From the NCBI GenBank assembly GCA_022749755.1, contig CM040447.1:14302087-14366086 (forward strand): a DNA stretch of 64,000 nucleotides, in the 5' to 3' direction. The DNA comes from Azadirachta indica (taxonomy: Eukaryota > Streptophyta > Magnoliopsida > Sapindales > Meliaceae). The position numbers and the translations under genes were made by a program. Under the pieces are notes generated by a model that made no database searches, was not told where the DNA came from, and saw only the letters and a program-made list of their open reading frames with translations. The first letter of the stretch is position 1. Every line of letters begins with the position of its first letter. Shown in pieces: positions 11,361 through 24,105 of this stretch.

Positions 11361-13465
11361 CTGGTTCTTGGGTCGGAGGAAAACGGATTCTGTGTCGTTG
11401 CTTGTATATAAAGTTTTATACAAACTTACGAAGTATTGATGATATAATAATAATATGATTTATATTTTTATGAGTAAAATATATATATATATATATAATA
11501 ATATATGTGAGAATGTCATGTTACATGTATTTATAAGCAGAATTTCCATAAAAATTTATATCTTGGGTATCAATAACTAAAATTTTTGGCAAGACTTGGT
11601 TAGGTGTGAAACTGAATTTCCTCCCTTCCCTTGGATATTCAAATCAAATGGATTGAAGACACGTAGCACTACCACCTTCCTGTTCCAAATTAATGTAACC
11701 ATTTTTGTTATTGATAATGGGATCTTCTTTGAGGTTCAAAAGCCTTACAAATCGGGGAGTAAGTTCGTTTAGCTGAATTCTATTTGAGAAAGAGTCCCCA
11801 CCCTCGAAATACTCTCCACAAACTTTGGCTCCCGGCGCCCAAATGGTGATTGAAAGAAGCTTAACACCATTATATTATGAGCTATATTTTTTTTTAACTA
11901 CCTAAATCCATGCTCTGAAAGGACATAGTACAAGGTTGGTTGGCATAGTCCTTTGCTCATTTTTCTGAGCTGAGTTTCAGCAGCCAAAAAACCCTCATTC
12001 AATGTGTTTATACCATATCCATGAATCAGCAACTGCAACTGTTGTTTTTTATATCGTATCTAACAAATCCTTTTGAGAGCTAGAATTGCTGCAATTAATG
12101 CCTGAGATAAAAGGAGAGGCTTAAAAGAAGAGGCAAAGAGTTTGGGGAATGAACGAGATTAACTAATCACTCACGTTAATCTAACTTTTATATGAAAAAG
12201 ACCTGTAAACATCACATGCAACTTAGTACGATCCTCGACAACATCTTTTATTACATACATTTGAAGGTAAGGCTTGTTATTGGAGATATTTTTTGCACTT
12301 GTATCATAAATGACGGGTAAATTAATCAGGCTATAAGTATCACAAATTCGACTCTTCCCATTCAGCTTGAAGTCATGATCATACAGAAGTCCTTTAATTT
12401 AGAAATCAAAGCTCCTTTCATGCCTTATTGTTTGTTACATGTGTCTGTTATAACTGGAAATCTCTAAAGGTAAGTAGTTCTCTAATTCCCTTTGCCCTCT
12501 GTTCCAAATAAAAGCAAAATAGCGGCGGTTTGCCAAACCCTACCTTTCACCCCGACTAATCAATCAGAAGCACTTACAGGTGTGCCAAAAATACAAGGTC
12601 AAGGACATGTCACGATGTGTACATGGATGTATGCACACACAAACACACACACACACTTGGTATTTTAACATCCGAAATTTTTGCATTAATCATGAGTTTT
12701 TGTCCATGCAGCATGTCTAGTGAACAATATGCATTACTGGCATCAAAGAGAGGATTGTGATAAAGCTTCCACTTAGTTTATCTTGAATTAGCTCATAGTA
12801 TAGAGTTGCACGAAATTGTGATTTCTACGTTGAAAAACAGATACCTAACTAGGATGGTATGGAATCCCGGTTAGATAAAAGAAGTATATCTCCGCAAACT
12901 CAGCTTACTCTAAATGAGGATTTTGGTCATGTGCAGCTGTGAATTGTGATAAATTTACTCATTAATCCTTGATATATAGCACTTAAGAGAAGAATTAAAA
13001 CACGATGTCTATAATTTAACTGGGAATATTCCATTGCGGAATCCAACTAAATATCTTCACCGTTTATTTCCGTTGTGTCTTCAAAATTTCCACGTAAGCT
13101 CCATATGCTGGCATCGGTAAGGTTGGTGTCACTGCCACGCCATGTTTTCTTATGGGTTCGTCTTCTTCTTTGCAGTACACTCTAAATAGCAAACAAAATG
13201 TAAAGTTACTTTCAACCAAGGTAAAAACAAAAGAGGCTCTATTTTCTTCATAAAGATGGCAAGAAGCAGGAAAGTAATCAGCCTCATTTTCTGCCATGAA
13301 ATTTATTTTACGTTCCTCTTTTTTTTTTTTTTCCCCTTCTCGCGCTAATTAAACTATATCTATATATACATACATATCCTCTTTGACACTAAACATCTCA
13401 AACAAATATCATTCTCTGAACAAACTTTCTTCCAAAAGGGTTTTCTTATTTCATGTTATGCAACA
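10935..13465. other. Spacer between SF3B4 and YUCCA
   Basis: SF3B4 3' UTR, then non-coding DNA. It holds a poly(A) run near 11330-11356, an AT run near 11480-11497 and a short CA run near 12640-12655. The minus-strand open frame at 13064-13297 shows no family features. The right end is the YUCCA promoter. Confidence 0.5.
13354..13369 (+). promoter_or_regulatory. TATA-box region of the YUCCA gene
   Basis: An ACTATATCTATATATACA stretch lies about 100 bp upstream of the ATG at 13466, a usual distance for a plant TATA box plus short leader. Confidence 0.45.
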
Positions 13466-15226
13466 ATGAATCCCAATTCAAAACGTTTTTGGACACCTGG
13501 ACCTGTGATTGTTGGTGCTGGACCATCAGGTTTAGCTGCAGCAGCGTGCCTTAAACAAAGAGGAGTTCCCTCTTTGATTCTTGAAAAAGAGATCTGTTTA
13601 GCTTCCCTGTGGAAGTTCAAAACATATGATCGTTTACAGCTTCACCTCCCTAAAAAAGTCTGCCAACTTCCTTATGTTCAGTTTCCTCGTCAATATCCAA
13701 CTTACCCAACAAAACAACAGTTCATAACTTACTTGGAAGCTTACGCCAGGCACTTCTCAATCGATCCCCTCTTCGGCCAGGAGGTTCAATCGGCTAAGTA
13801 TGATGCAACCATGGCCTGCTGGCGGCTGAAAACTAACGAGTATGAGTTCGTTTGTCGGTGGCTCATTGTGGCAACGGGAGAGAATGCAGAACCTGTGATC
13901 CCAAAAATAGCTGGAATATCAGAATTTCAAGGAACTATACTTCACACCAGCACATACAAGAATGGAGCTGAATTTAGAGGAAATAAAGTTTTGATAGTGG
14001 GTTGTGGCAACTCGGGCATGGAGATTAGTTTGGATTTGTATAAGAATGGTGCACAGGTCTCCATGGTGGTGAGAGATAAGGTGATAACCTTGAATTCATA
14101 CTCTCTTCCTTTGTTCTGTTTCATATCTAAATTACATATAAAACCTTCTGGTACTGTTTTATTTAATAGATCATGAATTCCACGTCCAACTGCAAACTTC
14201 TCAACATTCTCTTATTTTTCTTCTTGTGTTGTTGATCTCCGCAGTTGCATATTTTGCCTAAAGAGATCCTGGGTAGATCAACGTTTGCTCTTTCGATGTG
14301 GCTGTTGAAGTGGTTTCCAGTACATATAGTTGACAAGTTCCTTCTCCTCTGTTCACGACTGACTCTAGGAGATACAAATGAAATTGGGATCGAAATGCCT
14401 GAAATCGGACCTCTTGCACAAAAGAATTCCGTTGGAAAAACCCCAGTCCTGGATGATGGAGCTTTTGCTAAAATCAAGTCTGGTGAAATTAAGGTCAACA
14501 TCACTTTTACTACGATTTCTATTATTCGGTCTTGACACTAAATCATCGTGAATAATAACTCTTATAGAAGCCACAATCAAAGTGTTAGATTTCAACGAAA
14601 GGGACCAATATAAGCTTTTTAAAGTACATATATATATTCTATTAAAGCATTAAAGTTCATGACTTGGAATTTGGAAAGTATGCATATATTTGCTATCAAC
14701 CATGCATCCTGAAGATCGTATATGATGAGATGTTTGCGTGCATATATGCTATTAAGTATTCACTAAAAGTTTCATGCCTAGTTCTTCACTGATCCCGTAG
14801 GTGGTTCGAGGTATTAGGAAATTCACAACCAAAGGTGCAGAATTCGAGGATGGAACAGTTGAGGAATTGGACACAGTAATTCTAGCAACTGGCTATAGAA
14901 GCAATGTAACATCCTGGCTGCAGGTATCTATAATTATCGCAATTTGCTTCCATATAATTAAATAAATCCATACCTTCTTGTTATTGGCGTCTTATATATC
15001 TGCGACTATATTGTTTTTGCAACAAAAGGAGGCCAGCTTTTTCAACCAGAGAAATGGTTATCCTGAAGACTCATTACCCAATAACTGGAAAGGCAAGAAT
15101 GGAGTCTACAGTATCGGCTTTACTGGGCAAGGTTTGTTGGGAGTTTCAAGGGATGCGCACAAAGTAGCAGATGACATAGCCCTGCAATGGAAGTCACAGA
15201 AAAGGCATTTGTGCTTTCAGTCCTAG
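13466..15226 (+). CDS. YUC10-like: YUCCA flavin monooxygenase (YUC10/11 type)
   Basis: Flavin-containing monooxygenase that converts indole-3-pyruvate to indole-3-acetic acid, the rate-limiting step of auxin synthesis. Exons: 13466-14080, 14245-14493, 14801-14923 and 15029-15226, giving 394 residues with all junctions in phase. FAD-binding GAGPSG is at residues 17-22, the [11 protein letters not shown] segment at about 133-143, NADPH-binding GCGNSG at 179-184 and the ATGYRSN motif at 317-323. The length and short N-terminus fit the YUC10/YUC11 group, which I recall as mainly seed- and embryo-expressed in Arabidopsis, rather than the longer YUC1/4 or YUC2/6 groups. Introns 1 and 2 start with the weaker donors GTGATA and GTCAAC. 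No frame defects. The gene is not part of the Arabidopsis gene order that its neighbours follow. Membership in the family is certain; the subgroup is likely. Confidence 0.93.
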
Positions 15227-18200
15227 CTAGGCAGCATATGTTTACACTATTATTATAAATGAAACCCTTGTGCTTGTTTAAATGCAATAAAAGATTTCGC
15301 CCAGACCGATCAATTCATTTCTACATGAGCTAATTTATACCATAAAAAAATCCCATACTCAAGACAGGTATCAAAAATCAAAATGTAGTTTATGTTAAAT
15401 TATCCTCCGATGCAGACTTGTACGCTAAGTTTAATGACGAATTAATTGTCAAGAGTTATAAACAAGTCTGCTTAAGGACAGTCACACCAAAAGAATAACG
15501 ATATATAGTTTATGTCATGAAAATTTATGTTTTTATATTTGTAAGTTAAATCAACCTATCTGCTAATGTTTGCGGGGATGATTTGTCTAGGTACATATTT
15601 TCATTTCAGCCTATATTTTATTTTCTTAAATCAAGGAATTTGTACGTATCAATATCCTATTAATTCCAAAGCAAAATCATCCTATATGTATATATGAATA
15701 ATTCAGCAGAAAATTCAAAAAAAAAAAAAAAAGAAAAAAGAAATTCAACCATGACCACAAAGTAAACCCACAAAATATAAAGCCCCCATCATCATGACCA
15801 TAGTTACTAAATTTCCCAAAAATGTGCAAGCATGGATCCAAAAAATCTTGAGCTTGCAATACCAAATAATCGCTTAGAATCATTATCAAGAACTCCACTA
15901 GAAAACCGGGGTGCTGGTCCCCAATCTGAAAAAGATAGCCATTGCCATTACATGTCAATCTTCATGAATGGTCCAGTCCATAAGCTCTGTCAAATAACTC
16001 CGAGGCCCACATCCCAGGCTTCAACCGGATTCTTTTTTGGCTTTTAGTGCTGCTTGTGTCAATATCTGCACCTTCTGCTACTGTGCAAGAAAACAGGAAT
16101 TTGATGGAACTTACTCGGGGAGTAAGCTTATGTCTAACGAGTATGAAATTAATGACAAACTACACAAATACAACGGACGAACTATTATTTAAATTTTATT
16201 CAAAAATTTAAGTTATTAGATAAAGATTCAATGTTATTATATTTAAAGTAAAATCTAACCAGGTACCTTTGTCGTGTGATCACTCTCCCACTAGAAGGAA
16301 GATTCTTTCTGGGTTTGTGCTGAACTTTCGAAATTCTTCCCTTGTTGAACTAGAAAAGGGATCCAATTCCTCGTGTAATATCTTTATAATAGATTATAGA
16401 TTCTGGTTGGAAATTAAGCAGAGATTACATACGCATATGCGTACAACAGACGTTTATTGTATTGTATGTTGTTTTCTACCTTTGCGAAATTATTAATACT
16501 ATTTGGCTTATTATGCTGCTGCTGCTTCTGCTCCTGCTGCTGCTGCCTGCAATACAGAAGCAAAAGCCTACAAAGTCTCCTCTTCTGTAGAGCATGTGAG
16601 CAAGTCCAAACCTAGTGTATTATAGAGTTGCGTGCTGCACTGAGATATCTTTGATGTAGAAAAAGTATAACTTCCAAACATGTCAATCAAAATGGAAATT
16701 TTTATCAAATTCTGTTCAGTAAATCACAGCTTGCCAGCTTATCCTAGCTACATGGATGTTGATAACATTTTCCCCTCTGGCAGTAAGTAAATTTTACGAA
16801 AGTGAAACTCTTCGAATACCCAGTTGATTGAAATAACATACAAACAACAAGAAGACGACATTTCCTGTTTGATGAACACCAAGATTTCAGCTATTAGCCT
16901 AAGCTCTGTTACAATACTCTCTACAGAATGACAAGCAGGAAAAACACACTATGCGTTGTATGTTATCAGTCAGATTATTCAGTTTGTAGAAGGAGACATC
17001 AATTTATATGCCAAGAGTTTCCATTAGCAATGTGTTTAAGCCCATATTTATAAGATGACAAAAACCTAAACCTTATAAAGAATGTTGGGACCAGACTCTA
17101 AAGACAGAGAGTGCATCCATGATTATGAATCCCCACTCCGTGCACAGCAAACAACATTCCAAGGTCAAAGACTACGACACATTATTATACGCAGCATTGA
17201 CTGCTGATTTAATTTTTTTAGCAAAAGATGACAAGTTTTAATCACAAAAAATCTTTTGTTTCCTTGTAAAGATGACATTATAAAATAAGTAGTATTTAGA
17301 TTAAGATTTCAATTGCCTTTTACATTTAACTTAAATTAAAACTCATATTTAGCATTTAATTTTATTTTATCAACCCACATAATTCAATTTTATTATTGAT
17401 TTACAATAATTTTATAATCTTATCAAATGCAATATTATATACAATCTACTTATACTATATTGACATATTTTAAAAATATGTTAAAAGTCCTTTTCTCGTG
17501 AAAAAAAACGAAGATAAATACTACTTTATCATTATATTACTAGTGGATGGTTATAGAATTAAAATTGAAAATATTCTAACTTTTTAATTTAACATTATAG
17601 TTTGGATTAGTTATTGTATGGTTTAATATGAGTTTTATCAGTTTTGAACGGAATGCAATAAAAATCTAATCTTCAATTTTGAACCTATTTTTATTATTTT
17701 TATGCAATTAACAAAAAGTCTTTTAGGTTTCATTTTTACGTCTGGTGTGGTCAAGTATATCGTAATTAATAGATTTATCTAATTAAAATATATTAAGTGT
17801 ATTTTAATTTAAAATATAAAATCACATATTTATTTTTGGTTCTAGGTTCAATTTGGTTTTTTCATAATTCTAAATTTGGTTATGCCCAATTCAAGTTTTT
17901 CAATTCTCAATTTTTTGTATAATCTTAGTTGCGGTGGATTAAAATTACTAATTGCTCATGATGTAAATTGTGTTACGTCATACTAGCTTAACTAGAAAAT
18001 TTTAGGTCTATTTATACTTTGAGCCAAATTTCTACGTGCCAAATTTTGAAATGGTTAGCATAACGCAACACGAGGATATTAAATTTGCGCCGTGATTTTG
18101 CTGGACTATAAATTTTTATTGATTAAAATTTTTAAAATATTACCCAAATTTGTTTTTAAACCATTATTATTAGGAGCTAATAATTTTGTTTTCCAATTTT

Positions 18201-18877
18201 TAAATATTTTAATTAATTGTTTATATTCTAATTTTTGTATCTAAAACGTAAGTTTAACATAGTTGCTTTGTTTCTGACTTTCATGTCTTGCTAACCTGCC
18301 ATTTTTTACTTTAGTGGAGCTCCATTTCATATCACTGTAATCGTCAAATATGAATACAGGGGATGGTATTGGCAACCATCTGATAAGTGTTTAGCAAGAA
18401 TTTTTTGCTAGTAAGGTAGCTTAGATATCTAGATCTGGGTAAAATTTCCCATGATCGAACTTAGCAAAGAGCTTCACCTTATGGTTTTTTATCAAATTGA
18501 AATTTCCCAGAATCCAATTAATGATTAATGGCGGTGAGGAATCAACTGTCATTAGCTTTGGCAAGAAAAAAAGGTGAAGTTTCAAGATCAAAGTGTCATA
18601 GTTTTAGAGACAACCACAGTGACTGATATCTTGTGCTCACTACTTAGAAGAGCATGCGAATTGATACCACTTATTAGAGGAGAGAATCTCCAGCTTTAAC
18701 TAGATCCAGGACTTGAAAGCCATAAAATATAATTGATGCCAAATGAAAATGCACCAATTTCCCAGAAGCCAATTGTAAGGCTGATCTTCATTTCACTAGT
18801 CTATCACGCTTCAGAGCAAAGGGGAGTAGTAATTTGGGGCTCTGGGGCTGGGTCCAAGATTCCAAATTTAGAAAGTG

Positions 18878-18880
<3 letters not shown>

Positions 18881-18909
<29 letters not shown>

Positions 18910-19130
18910 GCTTCAAGTTAAGACCAGCACCAAATTGCAGAACTAGGTTCAAGTTCCAACTTTACTTTATACAAATGCAACAAAATAGATTATTATTGCC
19001 TCGGGTTAAAGGGGATCGCCAAGTTTGCAGAAGTGGGTTCAAGATTCCAAGTTCACCAGAGTAGGCTATTATGACCTCAAGTTGGGAGGCGTACTGAATT
19101 GCAGACGTCCAGGATTTTGAGTTTCAACTA
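18881..19130 (+). repeat. TTA microsatellite and three degenerate 75-90 bp repeats
   Basis: A TTA run (18881-18909) is followed by three related segments. TTATTGCTTCAAGTTAAG (about 18905), TTATTGCCTCGGGTTAAA (about 18993) and CTATTATGACCTCAAGTTGG (about 19066) each lead to a GCAGA...GGTTCAAGTTCCAA-like block (18938, 19028, 19102). Spacing is about 88 and 75 bp. Confidence 0.6.
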
Positions 19131-21765
19131 CAAGTTAATGCAACCAAGTTATACTGTATGACCATAGTAGTCCGGCCCCTTGAATTTGCTCGATCCAAGC
19201 TGCATTTTTTAATTAATGCATTGGTTGCATCTAATCGGGTGGTTACTTGCTAGTAACAAGCTGTAAATATGCATGTCATTAAGAGTCACAAGTTTGTTAA
19301 AATATAAAAACCAAAATTTCTGAAAGCTGCAAAATCCTTTATTTCTTTCTTGAGCAAGTTACTTCACATTGATCACGATTCATGAATTATTGCAAGTTTT
19401 AGAAAATGATGCGTATTATTGTGACAGCAATCAATTAGTCATTGTCTATTACCAAAATTGAATATGGCAAGCGTCTAATTCTCTGACAAATTGAGAGATA
19501 TTTATATATGTGGCAACAAATGTATTTGGAAGCAAGTTCAAAAAGTTGAGACATTCTACTTAACGTAGTCGTCATTCAAGCTAACACACAATTCTATTTA
19601 TCTATCCAGACTTAAAAATCAAAAGCCTCATCTCCCACAATTCATGAATTCATCAATTTCAAATAATTAAACACACATAGCAGTAAATCTAAATCAGCAC
19701 AAGTTCAGCTACAAGACTAAAACATATGGCTGGCCGAACACTGCCTACATCAGCTGCCGGAAAAACTCTTGAAGAAGGGAACGTAAATTATTTATCCACA
19801 CTGTCCGCGTGCATGCATGGTCATATCACACTAACATCAAGGTTACTGCAAAGTGAAATTTTTACTCCTTGACTGGCCATAAAATAGAAATTTAATCTGA
19901 CCGAGTATAACCCCCGACAATTTCTCTTTCTTTTTATGGGAGTAAGCTCAAACAGTTACTCATTTTTTTAATATTGAATAGATGCACGACTTAAACATGA
20001 TGATTTGACAGGCCCATCCCATCCATGTGTTATAATATAAAAAAATAACAAAAAAATCTTTTATTTGAAGTAAATCTAACCCAATGAAGGAATTTTTCAA
20101 GAAGTGACAGTACGTAGCTAACCACTAATCCAGACAGTCCACATGCACCATTACGTCCCTTATTAATCAAACATCAAATATTGCATTGGCGGTGGAGGAG
20201 GAAAATGATTTTAACCCGTCAGATAATTTCTCTTTTTTCTTTTAGGACCAACCCAGACCCAGCATAACAACCCAATTAATCCCAAGGCCTGTAGCAATTT
20301 CGAATTAATAATGGTTATGCATAGCTATCCTGCAGATTGCAGTGAGGCAGTGAGCTGGCTACCTTCCATATCTAAGACCTGCCTAATAAAGTCGTCATCT
20401 CTCACATTGTTAGTCAAGCATGCCGAAGAGGTCCATCTAGATATGTAGTATTCGAAAGATCTATAGTCTGAAATCTCACACACATATCCAAGAAGTTAAA
20501 AGCTGTCGTTTTTATGGGAACAAGTGCACGTTTTAGTCAGTTTTCATAAACCGGGTAAAGAATCTCTGATACCGTGTGTGGGTTTTGCTCACTGAATTTT
20601 TCTACTTAGCATCTAAGAAGCGTTGTAATTGATCATCTCTTGAAAGCGAGAGAGTAAAATCTTTTGCGACTGTAGCGTGCAATTCACGGTTCCAGGAACA
20701 CTTGCTTTCCTTTTACTGATGACTTAGTCACATGGCTTGAACTCATCATATATGTAATTACACAAGGGACAAGAACGTGAAACCTGGAGCAGGCCATAGA
20801 CTGAGAACCTAGCTCTGAAAAGTGAAGGTTAATGGGGTAAGATGGCTAAATGATGTGATAAGAATGTGTACCCGACTGACCACTCTAGCTACAACAAGTT
20901 GGATGAAAATTAAAGAAATAAAAAGTGAAGTTGCTGTTGCTGTCTTTTTAACTCAAATTTTGGAACTGTTTTGGTTGCTTTAAGGATAGAGATGTAAATT
21001 GGAGATTGCTGCAGTCCTGCAGCTATGACGAATTCTGATTAGTTTATGAACCGGATCTTTATATAGGAACCCGGTCGTCATCTCTAGTTCATGCAACAGC
21101 ACGTCCATGTTAGATTTCAGATATATATATATAGCCAACAATCAACATTTAATCCGTTCGTATCTTAAATGTAGGCGTTCTGTCAACGAGTTATATGGAT
21201 CGAGTCTAATTGTTGATGTCATCATGTCAACAAAAGCTAACCCTTCTAAGTGTTGTTTGTAAACTGTAATTGCAACAGTTAAATTTTGATTTTAACATTT
21301 AGTAAATACTCATTATTACTGAATAAAAATTAATGTCTAGTAAATGGCATATCTATAACTTAATTCTACTCTTGTACCTTAAATCTTAAAAAAATCCATG
21401 CCCTTATTCCACACATCCGCATGCATGATCTCTAGACTCTAGCACACATTATTATAACACTCTCCACAATTAATGTCCCACTCCCACATTATCATAATTT
21501 GTTCCTGATTGCCGTTACTAGACCCTCGGATATGGATTCGCAATTGGAAAATATGTTTACATTATTGAGAGTGAGGGTAAACTGTATGAGATTCGATTTA
21601 TATATATACTGCTTAAAATTCAAATCAGACTGTTGTTAAACTCATTAATTGTCGGATATTTCACTGATGATTAACGAAGGATTGATTACAAGGCTCCTAA
21701 CAAATCGCAAACATGTGGCCCCAAGATGGATAAATTCTACGTGCACAGACAGATCACCAGGCAGG

Positions 21766-21984
21766 GCGGGGAGCTAGGTCTCATGCCATTTGATCCTTGG
21801 TCAACTTTAATGTCGTGGTAAATGATGCTGGGTCCCTAGCTATACTATCACTCGAGGGCTGCCACGTGTAACTGGGCATAGCGGGGAACTAGGTCTCATG
21901 CCTTTTGATCCTTGGTCTTAATCTAATGGTAAATGATGCTGGGTCCCTATCTATACTATCATTCTAGGCTGCCACGTGTAACTG
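21766..21984 (+). repeat. Tandem duplication, period 115 bp, each copy with a G-box
   Basis: GCGGGGAGCTAGGTCTCATG at 21766 recurs as GCGGGGAACTAGGTCTCATG at 21881. Both copies share TTTGATCCTTGGTC, GGTAAATGATGCTGGGTCCC, CTATACTATCA and end in GGCTGCCACGTGTAACTG (to 21874 and 21984). Each holds one CACGTG, at 21863-21868 and 21973-21978. Copy 2 carries several short deletions. Confidence 0.9.
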
Positions 21985-22897
21985 ATTTATTCCTGTTAGG
22001 CGACCGTGTTCAACAAAGTGTATAGTCGTTTATTACCTGTGAGAAGGACTTGGAATGGGTCCACTCCCTTCCAAACTCAAGCTCATTATCATAATATGGC
22101 TCTTTGCTCTTTTAGTTAACAATAAGTGGTTAAAAGAATATTATTAAAAGCTTAAAGCTTGCACATTTTGCAAATGACAACACTATGGAATACAAGCTAC
22201 AACGATGATGAAAAGGCCATTGCAATATTCGGTGTATATATATGGCGCTGCAAGTAACACAATCCTGGAGAATTTGCGTGCCGGATAGAGCACTAAACTA
22301 TCTAGAGTTATATAGATTTTGCACATTATTCTAGTGACCAACACTACTAAGATCTAATGAATAAATATTATGATTGCTTTAAGGTAATATATATGGTTTA
22401 ATATTTTATTTTGATTAAAATCTAATGAAAATGAATGCCTTAAACTACATGAATAAAAAAAATATTTCAAGATCCCCAGTCGACCTTGTTCTTGCTGCAT
22501 TTTCTTTGTCAGGTCGAGTTAATACAGCAGAGCTCAACGCTTACTCGGAGGTACTGGACTGAGTTTAGTTTAATATATTTCCAGGGATGGTAGTGTTTGT
22601 GCTTACGTAAACTGGCCGTTTTTGTTGCATGAGATGGTGGTGAGAAACCATGGGTCTTCAAAACAAGTACTACAATTCACAATTCACATAGGTTCAGAGT
22701 TCAGCAAATTAAATAACAAGAGACTGAGATAGCAGTAAGAGAAATACATGAAATTGAGGAACTCGCTAGTTTAAAGCTAATAGTTAACTATATATATAGA
22801 AAATATATAAACCCTAGAATTGAAATCACATTAGTACAATGTTAACTAAAGTTACAGAAACCTATTGGTTTCTTTATCATTTATGATTAGTGACATA

Positions 22898-24010
22898 TTA
22901 CTGAGAAGTAGAGACTCTGAAACTACTAGTTCTTCGACGAAACAAAGTATCCCAAATCTCAGAGAAAGCTCGGACAATAGCCCCGTGATGCTGCCTAGAA
23001 TTCAAAGACAGAAAACACTCCAAGAGTTGCTCCAAATCCTTCTCTTCAAACATCTGCTTCTCCAAAATCATTTCCAGCATGGATCCTTTAAAATCCTCGT
23101 AAGGATCCTCAGATTTCTTCATCACTGCAAAGCTGTCCCTGACTTTGCCTTCAAGAGCGCACGGCATCAGCCTCTTCAGAAACAACGACAATCTCGCTGG
23201 GGTGTCCATCTCCGGGGAAGATGAACCACCATTCTCAGTGATCACTTCGGTTGTCTTCGGAACGCACCGTTTTACCTTCTTGGCCTTCTTCTTCTTACGC
23301 TTATTCACAGCTCTCTTGAAGGGTGTTTCTCTTATGGTTTCCAATTGAGGATTGAATTCTGGTGAAGAAAAATCTGTGGATAAGCTTCTAGAAGTTATGA
23401 CTAATGTTTCTGTTTCTTCACCGTCCAAGTCGTTGTCATCGTTATAACCTTCACTGCTAAATAACTCACTGTCAACACCTGAAGATGTGCTGATGCGGTT
23501 CTTTTGTAAGGGTGGCGTCTTCTTCTTCCTTCTCGCCCTTCGCTTTTTCTTCTGCGCGGTTGGTGGTGGTGGAGGGGGAGGCAACAGAACATCGTCGTCG
23601 CATGACGTGTAACCAGAGGCCGAAGAGTTGTAGATCTTCTGACGAGGGGTTTCGTCAAAGATTTGGGCGACAATATGATAGTTGTCTTCTTTCTCCCATT
23701 GGAACTCAGGAGTTGGTGGAGATTCGTAGTGGTCGGTTTCAGAGAGGCATTCAGTGGTGGATCTTGAGCTGCAGCCGCATGCAATGGACGTGATAGCGGA
23801 GGAGACTTGGCGTTTGAGGGAGGAGTGACGGGGTTTGGAGGTTGGTGGTGGGATTGTTGGGCAATGAAGGACCATGGGATGAGGGTTGACCGGAGACAAT
23901 CGGAGGAATAAAGGGACAGGATTTGATGGAAGATTAGAAGGATCTTTTGAACGGCAAGAATTGAGGGACGGGATCACTCGAGATATTCGGAACTTGAAAC
24001 GATTCCCCAT
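22898..24010 (-). CDS. OFP7-like: OVATE family protein (OFP7/OFP8 type)
   Basis: Intronless gene for a 370-residue plant-specific transcriptional regulator. OVATE proteins repress target genes and bind TALE homeodomain proteins and TRM microtubule-linked proteins, shaping organs. I chose the ATG at 24010 because MGNRFKFRISRVIPSLNSCR begins like the family N-terminus (basic start, then SCRSKDPSNLP); the open frame upstream has no other ATG. Visible parts: Pro-rich run at residues 144-150; basic clusters KKKRRARRKKK at 154-164 and KRKKKKAKKVKR at 237-248, likely nuclear targeting signals; and the C-terminal OVATE domain at about 293-357, with DPYEDFKGSMLEMI, LLECFLSLN and HHGAIVRAFSEIW. Arabidopsis OFP7 (At2g18500) lies beside the SF3B4 gene At2g18510 as I recall, which agrees with the order here. 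Gene-poor flanks of over 6 kb on both sides suggest large regulatory regions. Confidence 0.93.
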   Translation of the reverse strand: MGNRFKFRISRVIPSLNSCRSKDPSNLPSNPVPLFLRLSPVNPHPMVLHCPTIPPPTSKPRHSSLKRQVSSAITSIACGCSSRSTTECLSETDHYESPPTPEFQWEKEDNYHIVAQIFDETPRQKIYNSSASGYTSCDDDVLLPPPPPPPTAQKKKRRARRKKKTPPLQKNRISTSSGVDSELFSSEGYNDDNDLDGEETETLVITSRSLSTDFSSPEFNPQLETIRETPFKRAVNKRKKKKAKKVKRCVPKTTEVITENGGSSSPEMDTPARLSLFLKRLMPCALEGKVRDSFAVMKKSEDPYEDFKGSMLEMILEKQMFEEKDLEQLLECFLSLNSRQHHGAIVRAFSEIWDTLFRRRTSSFRVSTSQ

Positions 24011-24094
24011 TGTTTTGTCTCCGAGGGAAATGCAGGCTGTCCCTCCCCTCCAATACAATTATATTATTGTCAAATATTGGTCTTGGAAAAGTAT

Positions 24095-24105
24095 GGTTTA
24101 TATAG
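24095..24105 (-). promoter_or_regulatory. TATA box of the OVATE gene
   Basis: On the minus strand the sequence reads CTATATAAACC, about 85-95 bp upstream of the ATG at 24010. Confidence 0.6.

Larger units (their letters stand above)
15227..22897. other. Gene-poor spacer of 7.7 kb
   Basis: No gene is supported on either strand; open frames here are short and featureless. Contents: poly(A) near 15718-15733, a CTG-rich stretch near 16515-16545, AT-rich DNA at 17200-18250, a TTA microsatellite with degenerate repeats (18881-19130) and a tandem duplication carrying two G-boxes (21766-21984). Short unannotated RNA genes cannot be excluded by eye. Confidence 0.55.

Noticed and set aside
13064..13297. 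Minus-strand frame of 77 codons before YUCCA
   Set aside because: No family features and it overlaps the likely YUCCA promoter. A divergent short gene cannot be fully excluded.
15677..16047. Short frames on both strands 3' of YUCCA
   Set aside because: One spans a poly(A)/poly(T) run, and neither resembles a known protein.
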